The position numbers and the translations under genes were made by a program. Positions 1-9,261 of a DNA stretch of 64,000 bases are shown in pieces (the stretch's first letter is position 1; the number at the start of each line of letters is the position of its first letter). A model generated the notes under the pieces. The model did no database searches and was not told the DNA's origin. It was given only the letters and a program-made list of their open reading frames with translations. This stretch comes from Flavisphingomonas formosensis (GTDB lineage: Bacteria > Pseudomonadota > Alphaproteobacteria > Sphingomonadales > Sphingomonadaceae), in contig NZ_WRPK01000005.1 in the NCBI RefSeq assembly GCF_009755815.1, positions 372,001 through 436,000 of the forward strand, written 5' to 3'.

Positions 1-485
1 CGATCGGCGGGGATTCGGCAGGGGCCAATCTTTCTCTGGCAGCGGCGCTCTGCCTGCGCGAACGCGGCGATGCCGCGCGGCTGCGCGGGCTGCTGCTCAA
101 CTATGGCGCTTTCGATTCCGTCTGCTCGGACGAGGCGGAAGCGCGGTATGGCGGGCCGGGGGCGGTGCTCGACAGTGCCGAAATGGCCTATTATTTCGGC
201 AATTATACCGGTGGCACCCTCGATTTCGAGGCGGATCTCCACGCGAGGCCGATCATGGCGGACTATGCCGGCCTGCCGCCTGCCTTCTTCGTCATTCCGG
301 AATGCGACATCCTCTCCGAGCAGAGCTACCTCGTCGCCGAGCGGATGGCGCAGGCGGGGGTGGTGGTGACGAGCAAAGTCTATCCCGGCGCCACGCACAG
401 CTTCCTGGAGGCGATGTCGGTGGCGGCGGTCGCGCGCGAGGCGATCGCGGACGGGGCGGCCTGGGTGAAAGCACGCCTCGCCTGA
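1..485 (+). CDS. alpha/beta hydrolase, HSL-family esterase (3' part)
   Basis: The frame is open from base 3 and runs to a TGA at 483-485; the start lies before the window. Near the left edge the protein reads GDSAGANL, the nucleophile elbow of hormone-sensitive-lipase-type esterases (alpha/beta hydrolase fold 3). Downstream PECDIL and GATHSF fit the catalytic Asp and His of the triad. The HGGG oxyanion motif expected upstream is off the window. It is probably a cytoplasmic carboxylesterase for short or medium acyl or aryl esters; the substrate is unknown. It ends four bases before the convergent amidohydrolase gene, so the two genes have almost no room for separate terminators. Confidence 0.85.
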   Translation, partial: IGGDSAGANLSLAAALCLRERGDAARLRGLLLNYGAFDSVCSDEAEARYGGPGAVLDSAEMAYYFGNYTGGTLDFEADLHARPIMADYAGLPPAFFVIPECDILSEQSYLVAERMAQAGVVVTSKVYPGATHSFLEAMSVAAVAREAIADGAAWVKARLA

Positions 486-489
486 CCCG

Positions 490-3400
490 TTACCGGGGAA
501 GCGTCTGCGCGATCGCATCATCCCGTGCGAACCAGCCCGGGGGAGCCACGCGAAGCATCGGCCAGATCTCATCCAGCGTCGCCGCGTCGTAAAGGCGCCC
601 GTCGCGCATCACCGCGGCGACCGCGCGGGCGTTGCGCACATCGATCAGCGGATCGGCGGTCAGGATCACCAGGTCGGCGCGCTTGCCGGGTTCGACGCTG
701 CCCAGATCGGACTTGCGTCCGATCGTTTCGGCCGAACCGATGGTCGCGGCGTGGAGCACGGCCATCGGCGCCATGCCGCCCTTGGCATGCGCCTCCATCT
801 CATAATGGAAACCGATGCCGGGGGTCTCGCCATGGCTGCCGATGCCGACCAGGCCTCCGCTTGCCTGTAAAGCCGCGGCATCGGCGGCGATGGCGGGAAA
901 GCGATATTCGCCGATCACCCGCCATTCGCGGGACAGGAGCAACTGGTCGGCGAAGCGGCGTGGCCAGAAATGAAGGATCTTGCCATCGTCATGGGGATCG
1001 TCGGAGGAGATCGACCAATCCTGGCCCGGCGGCCCGCCATTGGTGATTTCCAGCGTCGTCGTATAGCTGGTTCGCGCGAAACGCAGCAGCTCCAGCACGT
1101 CTTTCTGCAAGGGGGCGGCGACGAGCGCATGCTCGTTGCCCGCGAAGCCGTCGAGGATCTGCGTGAGGTCCAGCTTCATCGAGAGCGCGCCCTCCGTGGT
1201 CGGCTGCATGCCCAGCCGGGCACATGCCTCCGCCACCCATTGCCGGACCTTGCGGCTGCCGGTGCGATATTCCTTGATGTTGCGCAGCCCATAATCGTCG
1301 CGATAGCGCCCGATCACCGCCATCGCTTCGTCGAGGGAGGTGAAACGCTGCATCGAGAAGAGCGCGACCCCGGTCTGCCGGATGCGCGGCCCCACCATCA
1401 GCCCGGCATCGAGCATGTCCTGATAGGCCAGCATGTCGATCGTGAGCGTCGAAGGATCGAAGCTGGTGGTGACGCCATAAGCGAGGCGCGCGCCGATGCC
1501 CCAATCGTCGAGGCCGAGCACGTCGCGCCGGATCGTCGAGACATGGTCGTGCGTGTCGATGAAGCCGGGCAGGATGGTCTTGCCGGTCATGTCGCGGACC
1601 GGCGTGCCGGGCGGTACCGGAAAGCTGCCCGCCGGCCCGACCTTCGCGAAGCGGCCGTCTTCGATCAGAATATCGGCCCGATCGATCACGCGATCGCCGC
1701 CGGCCATCGTCAGCAGCCTGCCGCCACTAAGCAGCAGGCGACCCGGCGCGACGGCCGCGCGCGGCAGCTCGATCGGCGCGACATAGCGCGTCTCGTCCGT
1801 TTCCGCATCCGCAACCCAGCTCGGCGCGCCGGCCGGCGCGAGCGAGATGCTGGCGAGCGGCCTGGCATGAAAGGTCGATCCGCTCGACCAGCCGATCGTC
1901 CGGCCATCCGCCGACCATTCGAAATAGTCGGCGCCGCCCTGGGTGATCCGGCGGTGCGGCAGATGCGGATCGGAGAGATCGATTGTCGTCCCTGCTGCTG
2001 GCGCCGCGACCAGATGGAGCTGCTGCGCGACTTGCGCGAGCAGCCATTTGCCGTCGGGGCTGATGCGCATGTCGTCGACCGGCACCGCCCCGTCCTGGAA
2101 ATACCAGCCCGGCCCTTTCACCTGGATGGCCGGTCCCAGCGCGCCGCTGGCGGGATCGACGGCGCGCAGCCCCGCGTCGGTGAACAGATGGAGCGTGCCC
2201 GCCGCGAACTGGGGCCTGCCGCCCATCATGCCGCGCGTCACCACATGCGCCGCGCCGCCTTCGGCCGGAAGATCGACCAGCTCCGCCTCGCGCAGCTTGC
2301 CATATTCCATGAAGGTGTCGAGCCGGGCCTGCTGGCTGGACCGGATCGCGTAGATGCGGCGGCCGTCCGGGGAGAAGACCGGATAGCTGTAATAGGCCGG
2401 CACGTCGCTGAGCCTGCGCGGAGTGGCCGATCCGTCGACCGGGGCGGACCAGATGGCGCCGCCATTTCTTTCGCTCCAGCGGATCCATAGCAATGTCCGG
2501 CCGTCGGGGCTCCAGCTCGGCTGGAAAGCGGGATCGCCCTCGATCGCGAAGCGGCGCGGGCGCGCGGTGCCGTCGAGCGGCATCAGATAGAGCCGGCCGA
2601 GCGCGGAAAAGGCGAGGGTGCGGCCGTCCGGCGAGGCGACGGGCGCCATGATCAGCCGAGCCCGCACCGGGCCGCTCTCTTCGCGAATATCCTGCCGCGT
2701 CGACGGGCCGACGGCGAGATCCACCGCCGCCTCGAACGCGATCGGGACAGCCGTGCCGTCCGCGATCGCGATCCTGCGCATCTCGCCGCGCACGCTGATC
2801 AGGATCGCCTGCCCGTCCGGCGTGAAGGCGAATCGCGGCAGGATATCCTGCCACATCGCAGATTGGAGCTGATCGTGCTCGACCGGGAAGGCGAGGCGCC
2901 GGTCGATGCCGGTCGTGAGATCGAGCAGCCGGAGCTCGGTCTGCCCGGAGGTGCGCCGCGCATAGGCGAGCAGACGTCCGTCCGGTGACGGCATCGGCCG
3001 GAAGGCGCTGAGCGGATGGTCCGCTTTGCGCCGGGCATCCTGTTCGGTGACGATCGTCTCGTCCTCGCCGGTAGCAAGGTCGCGGCGCATGATCGACCAG
3101 TCGTCGAGATCCTCGAAGGCAAGGCCGCCGACATGCTGGGCGAAATAGAGATAGCGCCCGTCGCGCGAGGGCGCGGCGCCCAGGCTGCTACGCCAGCTAC
3201 CATGCGGCGCAGCGGCGGTGTCGCGGATCGGCACGATCAGCTTGCCCTGGCCGTCCAGCCCGTAGCGCCACAATTCGTAATTGTTGAGATCCGGACGGTA
3301 GCGGCTGACGAAGATCGCCTTGCCGTCGGCAGCCCAGGCGGGGGAGGTGAGCACCGTATCGTCATCGCCGAAGCTGATCTGGCGGGAATTGCGCCCGTCG

Positions 3401-3801
3401 AGATCCGCGATCCAGAGATTGTCGGCGCCGGAGCGATCGCTGACGAAGACGATATGCCTGCCGTCCGGCGAAACCGTCGGCTGCGTGTCGAAGGGCAGGC
3501 CGTTCGAGAGCGCGGTCGCCCGTCCGCCGCCGGCCGGCATCGCATAGAGATCGCCGAGCATGTCGAACAGGATGGTCTTGCCGTCGGGCGTGACGTCCAG
3601 CGACATCCAGGTGCCGCGATCGGTATCGAAGCGCAGCCGGCGGGCGGCCTTCATCGGCAGCGTCTGGCCGGCGGGCTGGAGCGGGCGTGGCGCGTCGGCG
3701 ACTTCCCGGCCGGTCACCGTGACCGGAGGCTCGCCACCCTCATGGGCCAGTGCGGCGGAAGCGGCCGAGGCGAGCAGCAGCAGTGCGAAGAGGGTGCGCA
3801 T
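490..3801 (-). CDS. exported amidohydrolase with N-terminal TolB/PD40 beta-propeller
   Basis: The protein has 1103 aa and begins with a cleavable-type signal peptide (MRTLFALLLLASAASAALA), so a periplasmic or outer location is likely. Residues about 45-650 hold repeated SPDGR-type blades of a TolB/WD40-like propeller (for example TVSPDGRHIVFVSDRSG). Residues about 690-1080 form a COG1228-type amidohydrolase with an intact metal motif HDH near residue 750 and a SHGETPG segment near 990, followed by the family's GSVEPGKRADLVIL C-terminal strand. Its ATG shares one base with the stop of the preceding gene (TGATG), so translation is coupled. It is the last gene of the TonB-receptor operon. The substrate is unknown; relatives are annotated as peptidase- or lactamase-like hydrolases. 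Confidence 0.88.
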   Translation of the reverse strand: MRTLFALLLLASAASAALAHEGGEPPVTVTGREVADAPRPLQPAGQTLPMKAARRLRFDTDRGTWMSLDVTPDGKTILFDMLGDLYAMPAGGGRATALSNGLPFDTQPTVSPDGRHIVFVSDRSGADNLWIADLDGRNSRQISFGDDDTVLTSPAWAADGKAIFVSRYRPDLNNYELWRYGLDGQGKLIVPIRDTAAAPHGSWRSSLGAAPSRDGRYLYFAQHVGGLAFEDLDDWSIMRRDLATGEDETIVTEQDARRKADHPLSAFRPMPSPDGRLLAYARRTSGQTELRLLDLTTGIDRRLAFPVEHDQLQSAMWQDILPRFAFTPDGQAILISVRGEMRRIAIADGTAVPIAFEAAVDLAVGPSTRQDIREESGPVRARLIMAPVASPDGRTLAFSALGRLYLMPLDGTARPRRFAIEGDPAFQPSWSPDGRTLLWIRWSERNGGAIWSAPVDGSATPRRLSDVPAYYSYPVFSPDGRRIYAIRSSQQARLDTFMEYGKLREAELVDLPAEGGAAHVVTRGMMGGRPQFAAGTLHLFTDAGLRAVDPASGALGPAIQVKGPGWYFQDGAVPVDDMRISPDGKWLLAQVAQQLHLVAAPAAGTTIDLSDPHLPHRRITQGGADYFEWSADGRTIGWSSGSTFHARPLASISLAPAGAPSWVADAETDETRYVAPIELPRAAVAPGRLLLSGGRLLTMAGGDRVIDRADILIEDGRFAKVGPAGSFPVPPGTPVRDMTGKTILPGFIDTHDHVSTIRRDVLGLDDWGIGARLAYGVTTSFDPSTLTIDMLAYQDMLDAGLMVGPRIRQTGVALFSMQRFTSLDEAMAVIGRYRDDYGLRNIKEYRTGSRKVRQWVAEACARLGMQPTTEGALSMKLDLTQILDGFAGNEHALVAAPLQKDVLELLRFARTSYTTTLEITNGGPPGQDWSISSDDPHDDGKILHFWPRRFADQLLLSREWRVIGEYRFPAIAADAAALQASGGLVGIGSHGETPGIGFHYEMEAHAKGGMAPMAVLHAATIGSAETIGRKSDLGSVEPGKRADLVILTADPLIDVRNARAVAAVMRDGRLYDAATLDEIWPMLRVAPPGWFARDDAIAQTLPR

Positions 3802-5072
3802 CAGCGATAGGCCGGAGGCATGGGGTCATTGGTCCTGGCCGGCGCATAGCGCGCGGCGAGTGCGGATTGGCGGGTGGCGAGCGATACCGGCTTGCCGGCG
3901 ATCAGCATCGTGGCCGGCGCGCTCGACGGTTCCAGCGGATCGCCATCCCAGATGACGATATCCGCGTCCGCTCCGGGCGCGAGCAATCCGCCGGCCATGC
4001 CCCAGATCCGGGCCGGCGCCAGCGTGACCGCCTTCAACGCGTCGGCATAGGGCAGGCCGTTGGCAACAGCGAGCCCCGCCCCGCCGCGCATGGCGAGGCC
4101 GGCGTCATAGCTCAGATAGATGCCGTTGCCGGAGACGGAGAAGGCGATCGTCACCCCCGCCTTGGCCAGCAGCGCGGCATTGTCGAGCCGCGCGCCGACG
4201 GCGTCGAAGGTGACGGGGAGGTTCAGCTCGGCATCGAGGATCACCGGCACATGGGCAGCGGCGAGCGGCGCCGCGACGCGCCAGGCCTCCGCACCGCTCA
4301 TCAGCACGATGCGGATATGCTGATCGGCGGCGAGGCGCAGCGCTTCGCGAATGTCGCTCTCGCGATCGGCCCGGATCGCGAGCGGCACGGTGCCGGTCAG
4401 CACCGGCGCCAGGGCCTCGGCATCGAGATGGTTGAGCAGCTGGTCGCGCGGGCCGGGGGTCTTGCGCGCGGCATAGCGGCGCGCCTCGTCCAGCGCGTTG
4501 CGCAGCAGCGCCCATTGCGCCGCGCGCGATCCGCCCGCCTTGGCGAGGCCGGCATCGCCGACCGCCGCGAAGATCGCGGCCCGGCGCCGTTCGACGATAT
4601 CGCCTTGCGGCACCAGGCGGATCGTCGCGCCCGCGCCGCTGAACGGCGCTGTGGCCGCCGCGCCCGGATAGATCATCGCGCGGGTCAGCCCGTCGGCGCG
4701 CGCGACGGGTATCAGCGTGGAATTGGGATTGATCGCCGGCGCGATGTCGAAGGCCGGCCCCAGCGGCCCGGCATCGACTGAATGGTCCACCGTGTCGCTC
4801 GCCTCGGCCACCTCGGCGAGGCCGAGCTGGGTGGCGGGATTGACCAGGCCCGGTGTCACCATCCGTCCGGCCGCATCGATCACGCGCGCCCCGCCAGGCA
4901 CCGCGCCATGCGCCGCGACCGACAGGATATGGCCATTGTCGATCAGGATCGTCGCGTCCTCGACCGGCGCGCTCGCGATCGGAAAGGCGCGGGCATGGAC
5001 GATCGCCAGCGGTTCCGCGGCGGCCGCCTGCGCCAGGACGGCGAAGAGACATGCGGCGGCGAGACGGATCAT
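3801..5072 (-). CDS. amidohydrolase-family protein lacking the HxH metal motif
   Basis: The start is the ATG at 5072, which overlaps the previous stop as ATGA and is followed by a clear signal peptide (MIRLAAACLFAVLAQAAAAE); the frame is open further upstream but that part is not credible. The 423-aa protein keeps the overall amidohydrolase pattern (RMVTPGLVNPATQLGLAEV, then LLAPGADADIVIWDGDPL). Where family members have D-x-H-x-H it has NPATQ at about residues 80-84, so both first metal-ligand histidines are gone. The later region that normally carries the metal Asp reads SVSGNG. It may be a non-catalytic partner of the adjacent enzymes. The fold assignment is firm; loss of activity is inference. 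Confidence 0.85.
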   Translation of the reverse strand: MIRLAAACLFAVLAQAAAAEPLAIVHARAFPIASAPVEDATILIDNGHILSVAAHGAVPGGARVIDAAGRMVTPGLVNPATQLGLAEVAEASDTVDHSVDAGPLGPAFDIAPAINPNSTLIPVARADGLTRAMIYPGAAATAPFSGAGATIRLVPQGDIVERRRAAIFAAVGDAGLAKAGGSRAAQWALLRNALDEARRYAARKTPGPRDQLLNHLDAEALAPVLTGTVPLAIRADRESDIREALRLAADQHIRIVLMSGAEAWRVAAPLAAAHVPVILDAELNLPVTFDAVGARLDNAALLAKAGVTIAFSVSGNGIYLSYDAGLAMRGGAGLAVANGLPYADALKAVTLAPARIWGMAGGLLAPGADADIVIWDGDPLEPSSAPATMLIAGKPVSLATRQSALAARYAPARTNDPMPPAYR

Positions 5073-6526
5073 CGGCGCGGCTCCGGTGCCCGGCCGATCT
5101 CGAAATCGGGCCGCGGCTGCCGTGCGGGATCGGACCGATCGAAGGCGATCGCGCCATCCACGAACACGATGTCGGCATGGGCGTAGACGCTGAACGGATC
5201 GGCGGACCAGATCACGGCATCGGCATCCTTGCCAGGCTCGAGGCTGCCTACCCGATCGGCGATGCCCATCGCCTTTGCCGGGTTGGCGGTGACCCAGGCG
5301 ATGACATGTTCGGGCGGCAGGGAGAGGCCGGCCCGCCGGCCCGCCGCCGCGGCCTTGCCCGCCTCGACGTTCAGCCGCTGCCCGAGTACGGGGGAATCGG
5401 AATGCATCATCGCACAGCCGCCCGGCGCGGCATCGACGAAGGCGGCATTTTCGCGGATGGCGTCGAGCGCTTCCATCTTGAAGCCCCACCAGTCCGACCA
5501 GACGGCGGCGCAGACCTGATTCGCGGCCAGCAACGGCGCGATCTTGTACGCCTCCACCGCATGATGGAAGGCCGCGATGCGGAAGCCTATGGCGTGGCTG
5601 AGATCGAGCATCGTCGCCATCTCGTCCGATCGGTAGCAATGCATCTGCACCGCGATATCGCCGTTGAGCACGGCCGCGAGCGTATCGAGCTGGGGGTCGT
5701 CGGTCGGCGGATCGTCATCTTCCTTGCCGGTCAGATACTCGTCCCACTCGTGCATATAGTGGCGCGCCTTGGCGAAGGCCTGGCGGATGAACTGGATCTC
5801 CCCCTGGCGGCTGGTCGGCCCGCGGCCCTTTTCCACATCGGTGCCCTTGGGATTCTCCCCGCAGGCCATTTTCATGCCCCAGGGCGCGCCGGGCATCTTC
5901 ATCGCCTGCATCGTCGTCGCCGGAATGGGATGGAGGATGACGGAGCGGCCGCCGAAGATCGGGCTCGATCCCGGCAGGATCTGCAACGTCGTGACGCCGC
6001 TGGCCAGCGCCTTCGCAAAAGCCGGGTCCTGCGGATTGACCGCGCTTTCGATCCAGGTTCCCGCCGCATTGGGATCGGACATTTCGCTGACGTCGGAGGC
6101 ATTCGCGTCGGCTGCCGTCAGCGGCACCACATAGGTGCCGTCATGGCTGTGGACGTCGATGATCCCCGGCGTGACCCAGCGGCCATGGGCATCGATCTGC
6201 CGCGCGCCCTTGCCGTCGAGCTCATGTCCGATCGCCGCCACCTTGCCGTCGTGCAGCAGGATCTGGCCATCGTCGATGCGGTGGCCGGCGCCGTCGAGAA
6301 TGGTGGCGTGGACGATCAGCGTGTCCGCGCGCGGCAGCGGCTTGTAGGTGCTCGGAAAGAGATCGCGCAGATAGGGCGCCGCCTCGTTCGGCCGCGCGGG
6401 ATCGGACGGCCCGTGGCGGCCGTACCCGCCACGCTCGCGCGGCGGGCCATCCATTTGCGCCGGCGCCGGTCCGCAGGGAAGAAGCATCAGCAGGGGAGCG
6501 AGGGCTCGCAGCAGATTTGCCTTCAT
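5069..6526 (-). CDS. exported metal-dependent amidohydrolase (COG1228 type)
   Basis: The 485-aa protein has a signal peptide (MKANLLRALAPLLMLLPCGP, cleavage probably after APAQ). The amidohydrolase core starts around residue 75; TPGIIDVHSHDG carries the HxH metal pair near residue 126, and MMHSDSPV near residue 374 supplies the metal Asp. The C-terminus has the usual VGSLEPGKDADAVIWSADP strand. It starts 27 bases after the TonB receptor stop and overlaps the next gene by four bases, so it is the second gene of the receptor operon. The catalytic residues are complete, unlike in its downstream neighbour. It probably hydrolyses a cyclic amide, peptide or related bond of the compound imported by the receptor; that role is inferred from context. 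Confidence 0.87.
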   Translation of the reverse strand: MKANLLRALAPLLMLLPCGPAPAQMDGPPRERGGYGRHGPSDPARPNEAAPYLRDLFPSTYKPLPRADTLIVHATILDGAGHRIDDGQILLHDGKVAAIGHELDGKGARQIDAHGRWVTPGIIDVHSHDGTYVVPLTAADANASDVSEMSDPNAAGTWIESAVNPQDPAFAKALASGVTTLQILPGSSPIFGGRSVILHPIPATTMQAMKMPGAPWGMKMACGENPKGTDVEKGRGPTSRQGEIQFIRQAFAKARHYMHEWDEYLTGKEDDDPPTDDPQLDTLAAVLNGDIAVQMHCYRSDEMATMLDLSHAIGFRIAAFHHAVEAYKIAPLLAANQVCAAVWSDWWGFKMEALDAIRENAAFVDAAPGGCAMMHSDSPVLGQRLNVEAGKAAAAGRRAGLSLPPEHVIAWVTANPAKAMGIADRVGSLEPGKDADAVIWSADPFSVYAHADIVFVDGAIAFDRSDPARQPRPDFEIGRAPEPRR

Positions 6527-6553
6527 CCCTCGCTGTCCCCTACTTGCCCGAGG

Positions 6554-8758
6554 TCAGAACTTCATTGTCACCGTACCGATCACCTGCCGAGCCTGGCCGT
6601 AGACGCAGTTGATCATGCTGGCACAGCGAGCGATGTATTTCTTGTCGAAGATGTTGGATCCGTTCACCGCGAAGCGCCAGCCCGGCAAGTCATAGTGAAG
6701 GATCGCATCGAACAAGGTCACATTACCGGCGTAGAAGACCGGCATGTTTGCAATGGCTGAGCCAGTACCGGACGGCAGATTGCCCGCGCTCTTGCTGTTG
6801 TGTCGTACACCGAAACCGCCACCGAGACCGGCCAGGAAGCCCTTCTGCGTGGTATAATCGGCGAAGAGAGAGATTTTGTTCTTCGGCGTCGTTGGCATCG
6901 GGAAGCCGACGTCCCCCGGCGCATTGTCGCTGCTCTTCACTTCGCTGTGATTATAGCTGTAGGACGCGTTCAGGGTAAGCTGGTCGTTGATGCGGCTCAC
7001 CACTTCGAATTCGGCGCCATAGACCTCGACATTGCCGCCCTGGCTCCCGCCGACCGGCAGAAGACCGGTTTGCGCGGAGACGAAATTGGTCTGTTTGAGA
7101 TCGAATACCGCCACCGTGGCGAACAGTTTGAATCCCTGCGGCAGGCCGCGGGCATCATATTTGATGCCGCCTTCCCATTGCTTGGTCGAGGTGGGCTTAT
7201 AGGGATTTTTGTCTCCATCCACGCCCAATACGGGTTCGAACGACGTCGCATAGCTCACATAGGGCGCGATGCCGGACTCGGTGACATAGTTGACGCCGAC
7301 GCGATAGGTGAACTTATGGTTCTTCTGTGGCTCGACGAACGACGGGCCATCAGCTTTGACCCAGTCGTAACGGCCGCTCAGCATGACGAAGAGATTGCCG
7401 AACTTGAGCTGATCCTGCGCATAGACGCCTGTCTGCCTTAGGCGCTGGGTCGCATAGGCAAAGGGATAGCCGATGTCCTGTGCAAATTGCGGATCGTAGA
7501 CCGGATTGAACGCGTCGAGCGTGCCGGCAAACACAAAGCCATAACGCGCGACGTTTCGAACGTTGCGATAATCGACGCCGACGAGCAGCTTGTGCTCGAT
7601 CGATCCCGTATCGAAGTTGGCGTCGATGCGATTGTCGGTCGTGAAGCTGTTGACCTGCTCCTGATAGCTGAAATTATACTGCCTGAGCGTACGATAATAA
7701 GTCGGCAAGCTGGGATCGTCCACGTTGGTGAAGCCACCACCGCTGTAGAGGCCAATCGGCGTATTTTCCTTATAATGGCTCCACTTTGTGTTCGAGTGGA
7801 ACGTGATCGCATTGCCGAAGCGGTGCTCGAAATCATAACCCAGGCCATATTGGCGCCGCTCGAACAGATCGTTGGGATCGTCGAGATTGGTCGATCGGCT
7901 GATCTTGCCGTTGGGATTGGGCAGCAGCGTGCCATAGATGGGCAGGAAGCCGCCGGCGCCGCCCTCGACCTTGTCATACTGATAATAGGCAAGGCCGGTG
8001 AGCTTCGTGTCGGGGCCGAGCTTCAGCGTCGCGGTCGGCGCGGCGAGGATGCGCTTGCGATTGGTATGGTCGATCTCGCTTCCCGCGTTGCGGTACAGCG
8101 CCGTCATGCGGACGTCGAGATAGGGGGCGGCCGGGCCGGTGACCGTCATCGCGGCTTCGCCGAAGCCATGCGTGCCATATTTGCCCTGGATCTCCCCGCC
8201 GAACTCGCTCGAGGCGCGACGGCTGGTCTCGTTCAATATGCCGCCCGGGGGCGCCGAGCCGTAGAGCGCAGAGGACGGGCCTTTGAGGATGTCGAGCGAC
8301 TGGAAGGCGTAAAGATCGACGCCAGTCGAAGCGATCGTGCTCGTGGCCGGGACCGCGAGACCATCGATATACTGTTTCGGCGTAAAGCCGCGCACGGTCA
8401 CGAAGTCATAGCGCGGATCGGCGCCGTAATTCTCGCCGAACGCACCCGAGGTGTAACGAACGGCCTGCTGTATGTCGATGAAGTTGAGCAGGTCGATCTG
8501 GTCTCGCGTGATCACGGAGATCGACTGCGGCGTTTCGATCAGCGGGATATTGGTCTTGTTCGCCGTGATCGTGCCGTCGGGCACATAATGGCGCGCGGTC
8601 ACGACGATCGAGCCGTCATCATTCTTTACCGTCTTGATCGACGCGGCGTCGCCCTGATCGGCGCTTTGTGTCGTGTCCTGCGCAAGCGCGGCCTGCGCGA
8701 AGCTGAACGTGGCGCTCGCAAGAAGGAGCAGCCTGGACGATCGACGTAGGTAAACCAT
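6554..8758 (-). CDS. TonB-dependent siderophore-type receptor
   Basis: This 734-aa outer-membrane receptor has a signal peptide (to about residue 26, ALAQ). A plug domain at about residues 55-170 has the siderophore-receptor hallmark ETPQSISVITRDQI and an ILKGPSSALYGSAPPGG segment; a 22-strand barrel follows and ends in the terminal Phe signature (VIGTVTMKF). A GAGGGGG-type ribosome site lies about 6 bases before the ATG. It is the first gene of a four-gene operon with three exported amidohydrolases, which suggests it imports the substrate or product of those enzymes rather than, or as well as, a ferric chelate. No Fur box was recognised upstream. Base composition is somewhat less GC-rich than its neighbours. 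Confidence 0.92.
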   Translation of the reverse strand: MVYLRRSSRLLLLASATFSFAQAALAQDTTQSADQGDAASIKTVKNDDGSIVVTARHYVPDGTITANKTNIPLIETPQSISVITRDQIDLLNFIDIQQAVRYTSGAFGENYGADPRYDFVTVRGFTPKQYIDGLAVPATSTIASTGVDLYAFQSLDILKGPSSALYGSAPPGGILNETSRRASSEFGGEIQGKYGTHGFGEAAMTVTGPAAPYLDVRMTALYRNAGSEIDHTNRKRILAAPTATLKLGPDTKLTGLAYYQYDKVEGGAGGFLPIYGTLLPNPNGKISRSTNLDDPNDLFERRQYGLGYDFEHRFGNAITFHSNTKWSHYKENTPIGLYSGGGFTNVDDPSLPTYYRTLRQYNFSYQEQVNSFTTDNRIDANFDTGSIEHKLLVGVDYRNVRNVARYGFVFAGTLDAFNPVYDPQFAQDIGYPFAYATQRLRQTGVYAQDQLKFGNLFVMLSGRYDWVKADGPSFVEPQKNHKFTYRVGVNYVTESGIAPYVSYATSFEPVLGVDGDKNPYKPTSTKQWEGGIKYDARGLPQGFKLFATVAVFDLKQTNFVSAQTGLLPVGGSQGGNVEVYGAEFEVVSRINDQLTLNASYSYNHSEVKSSDNAPGDVGFPMPTTPKNKISLFADYTTQKGFLAGLGGGFGVRHNSKSAGNLPSGTGSAIANMPVFYAGNVTLFDAILHYDLPGWRFAVNGSNIFDKKYIARCASMINCVYGQARQVIGTVTMKF

Positions 8759-8957
8759 GGTAACCCCCTCTATGTGAACGCGTCCCTGCCTGTGGTTTTC
8801 TGATTTCTATGGGTTCATCCTAACCGATCAGGCCGTGGCCCCTTTCACGCAATCGGGTCCAATTCTATTTTGGGCGGGCCGAAAGACATGCCGGTGACGA
8901 GGCCGGGCCTGCGCAGCAGGTGCCGGATTGCCGGGCGGCGCCAGACCGGTGAAAATT

Positions 8958-8982
8958 GCGTTCAAGTATATTTTGTTGCGCG
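8958..8982 (-). promoter_or_regulatory. AT-rich motif related to the island's TGCA elements
   Basis: Read on the minus strand the patch contains CAAAATATACTTGAACGC, close to CAAAATTACTTGCGC at 13999-14013 and CAAATTTACTTGCGC at 12198-12212. It lies about 200 bases before the TonB receptor ATG. It is an AT-rich island in GC-rich DNA and could be an operator or promoter. It lacks the TGCA core itself, so it is the weakest member of the set. Confidence 0.3.
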
Positions 8983-9193
8983 CCTGCTTTTGGGTTGATC
9001 CAGCGAGAAACGGAGAGGGGATGGAGATCGGCACGGTCGCCATCGCGGTGGCGTTGCCGTGCCGTCCAGCTTCGGCGGCAAGGCACCCACCGCCACGATC
9101 GCCAGGGGAAGGCATTCTCCGGCAAGTCTGGGCGGCCGTGCCGCATCGGCCAGGATTAAATCTGTGAGACGGCTTTGCCCTGCGTTGACATGG

Positions 9194-9217
9194 TACCAGA
9201 AAATGCACAATGGTGCA
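9194..9217 (+). promoter_or_regulatory. inverted-repeat operator candidate before the PQQ dehydrogenase
   Basis: TGCAC (9204-9208), spacer AATG, then GTGCA (9213-9217) form a perfect 5-base inverted repeat flanked by A/T tracts, preceded by TACC at 9194-9197 and TTGACA at 9185-9190. It sits 44 bases before the ATG at 9262. The symmetry suits a dimeric repressor such as the TetR protein encoded downstream at 11463; that link is inference. Confidence 0.45.
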
Positions 9218-9261
9218 GAAAATTCCTCGTCATACGCGGCGAGACGAAGAGAGGAGCGCAC

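Larger units (their letters stand above)
8759..9261. other. 503-base divergent promoter region
   Basis: This region separates the divergent TonB receptor and PQQ-dehydrogenase genes. Open frames across it have no recognisable protein features and I do not call a gene. It holds an AT-rich patch at 8958-8982 and an inverted repeat at 9204-9217, both listed separately. The 8828-8945 part shows nothing I can name. Confidence 0.5.

Noticed and set aside
970-2490. Long open frame (506 codons) on the plus strand inside the propeller amidohydrolase gene
   Set aside because: It is antisense to a well-supported gene, Arg/Asp/Gly-rich without family features, and typical of GC-rich antisense frames.
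4853-6760. Plus-strand open frame of 635 codons over the amidohydrolase and receptor genes
   Set aside because: It crosses three supported minus-strand genes and has a low-complexity composition; no ribosome site or domain.
8828-9208. Possible 126-aa minus-strand gene in the divergent gap
   Set aside because: No ribosome site, no domain, and it covers the probable operator of the PQQ dehydrogenase.
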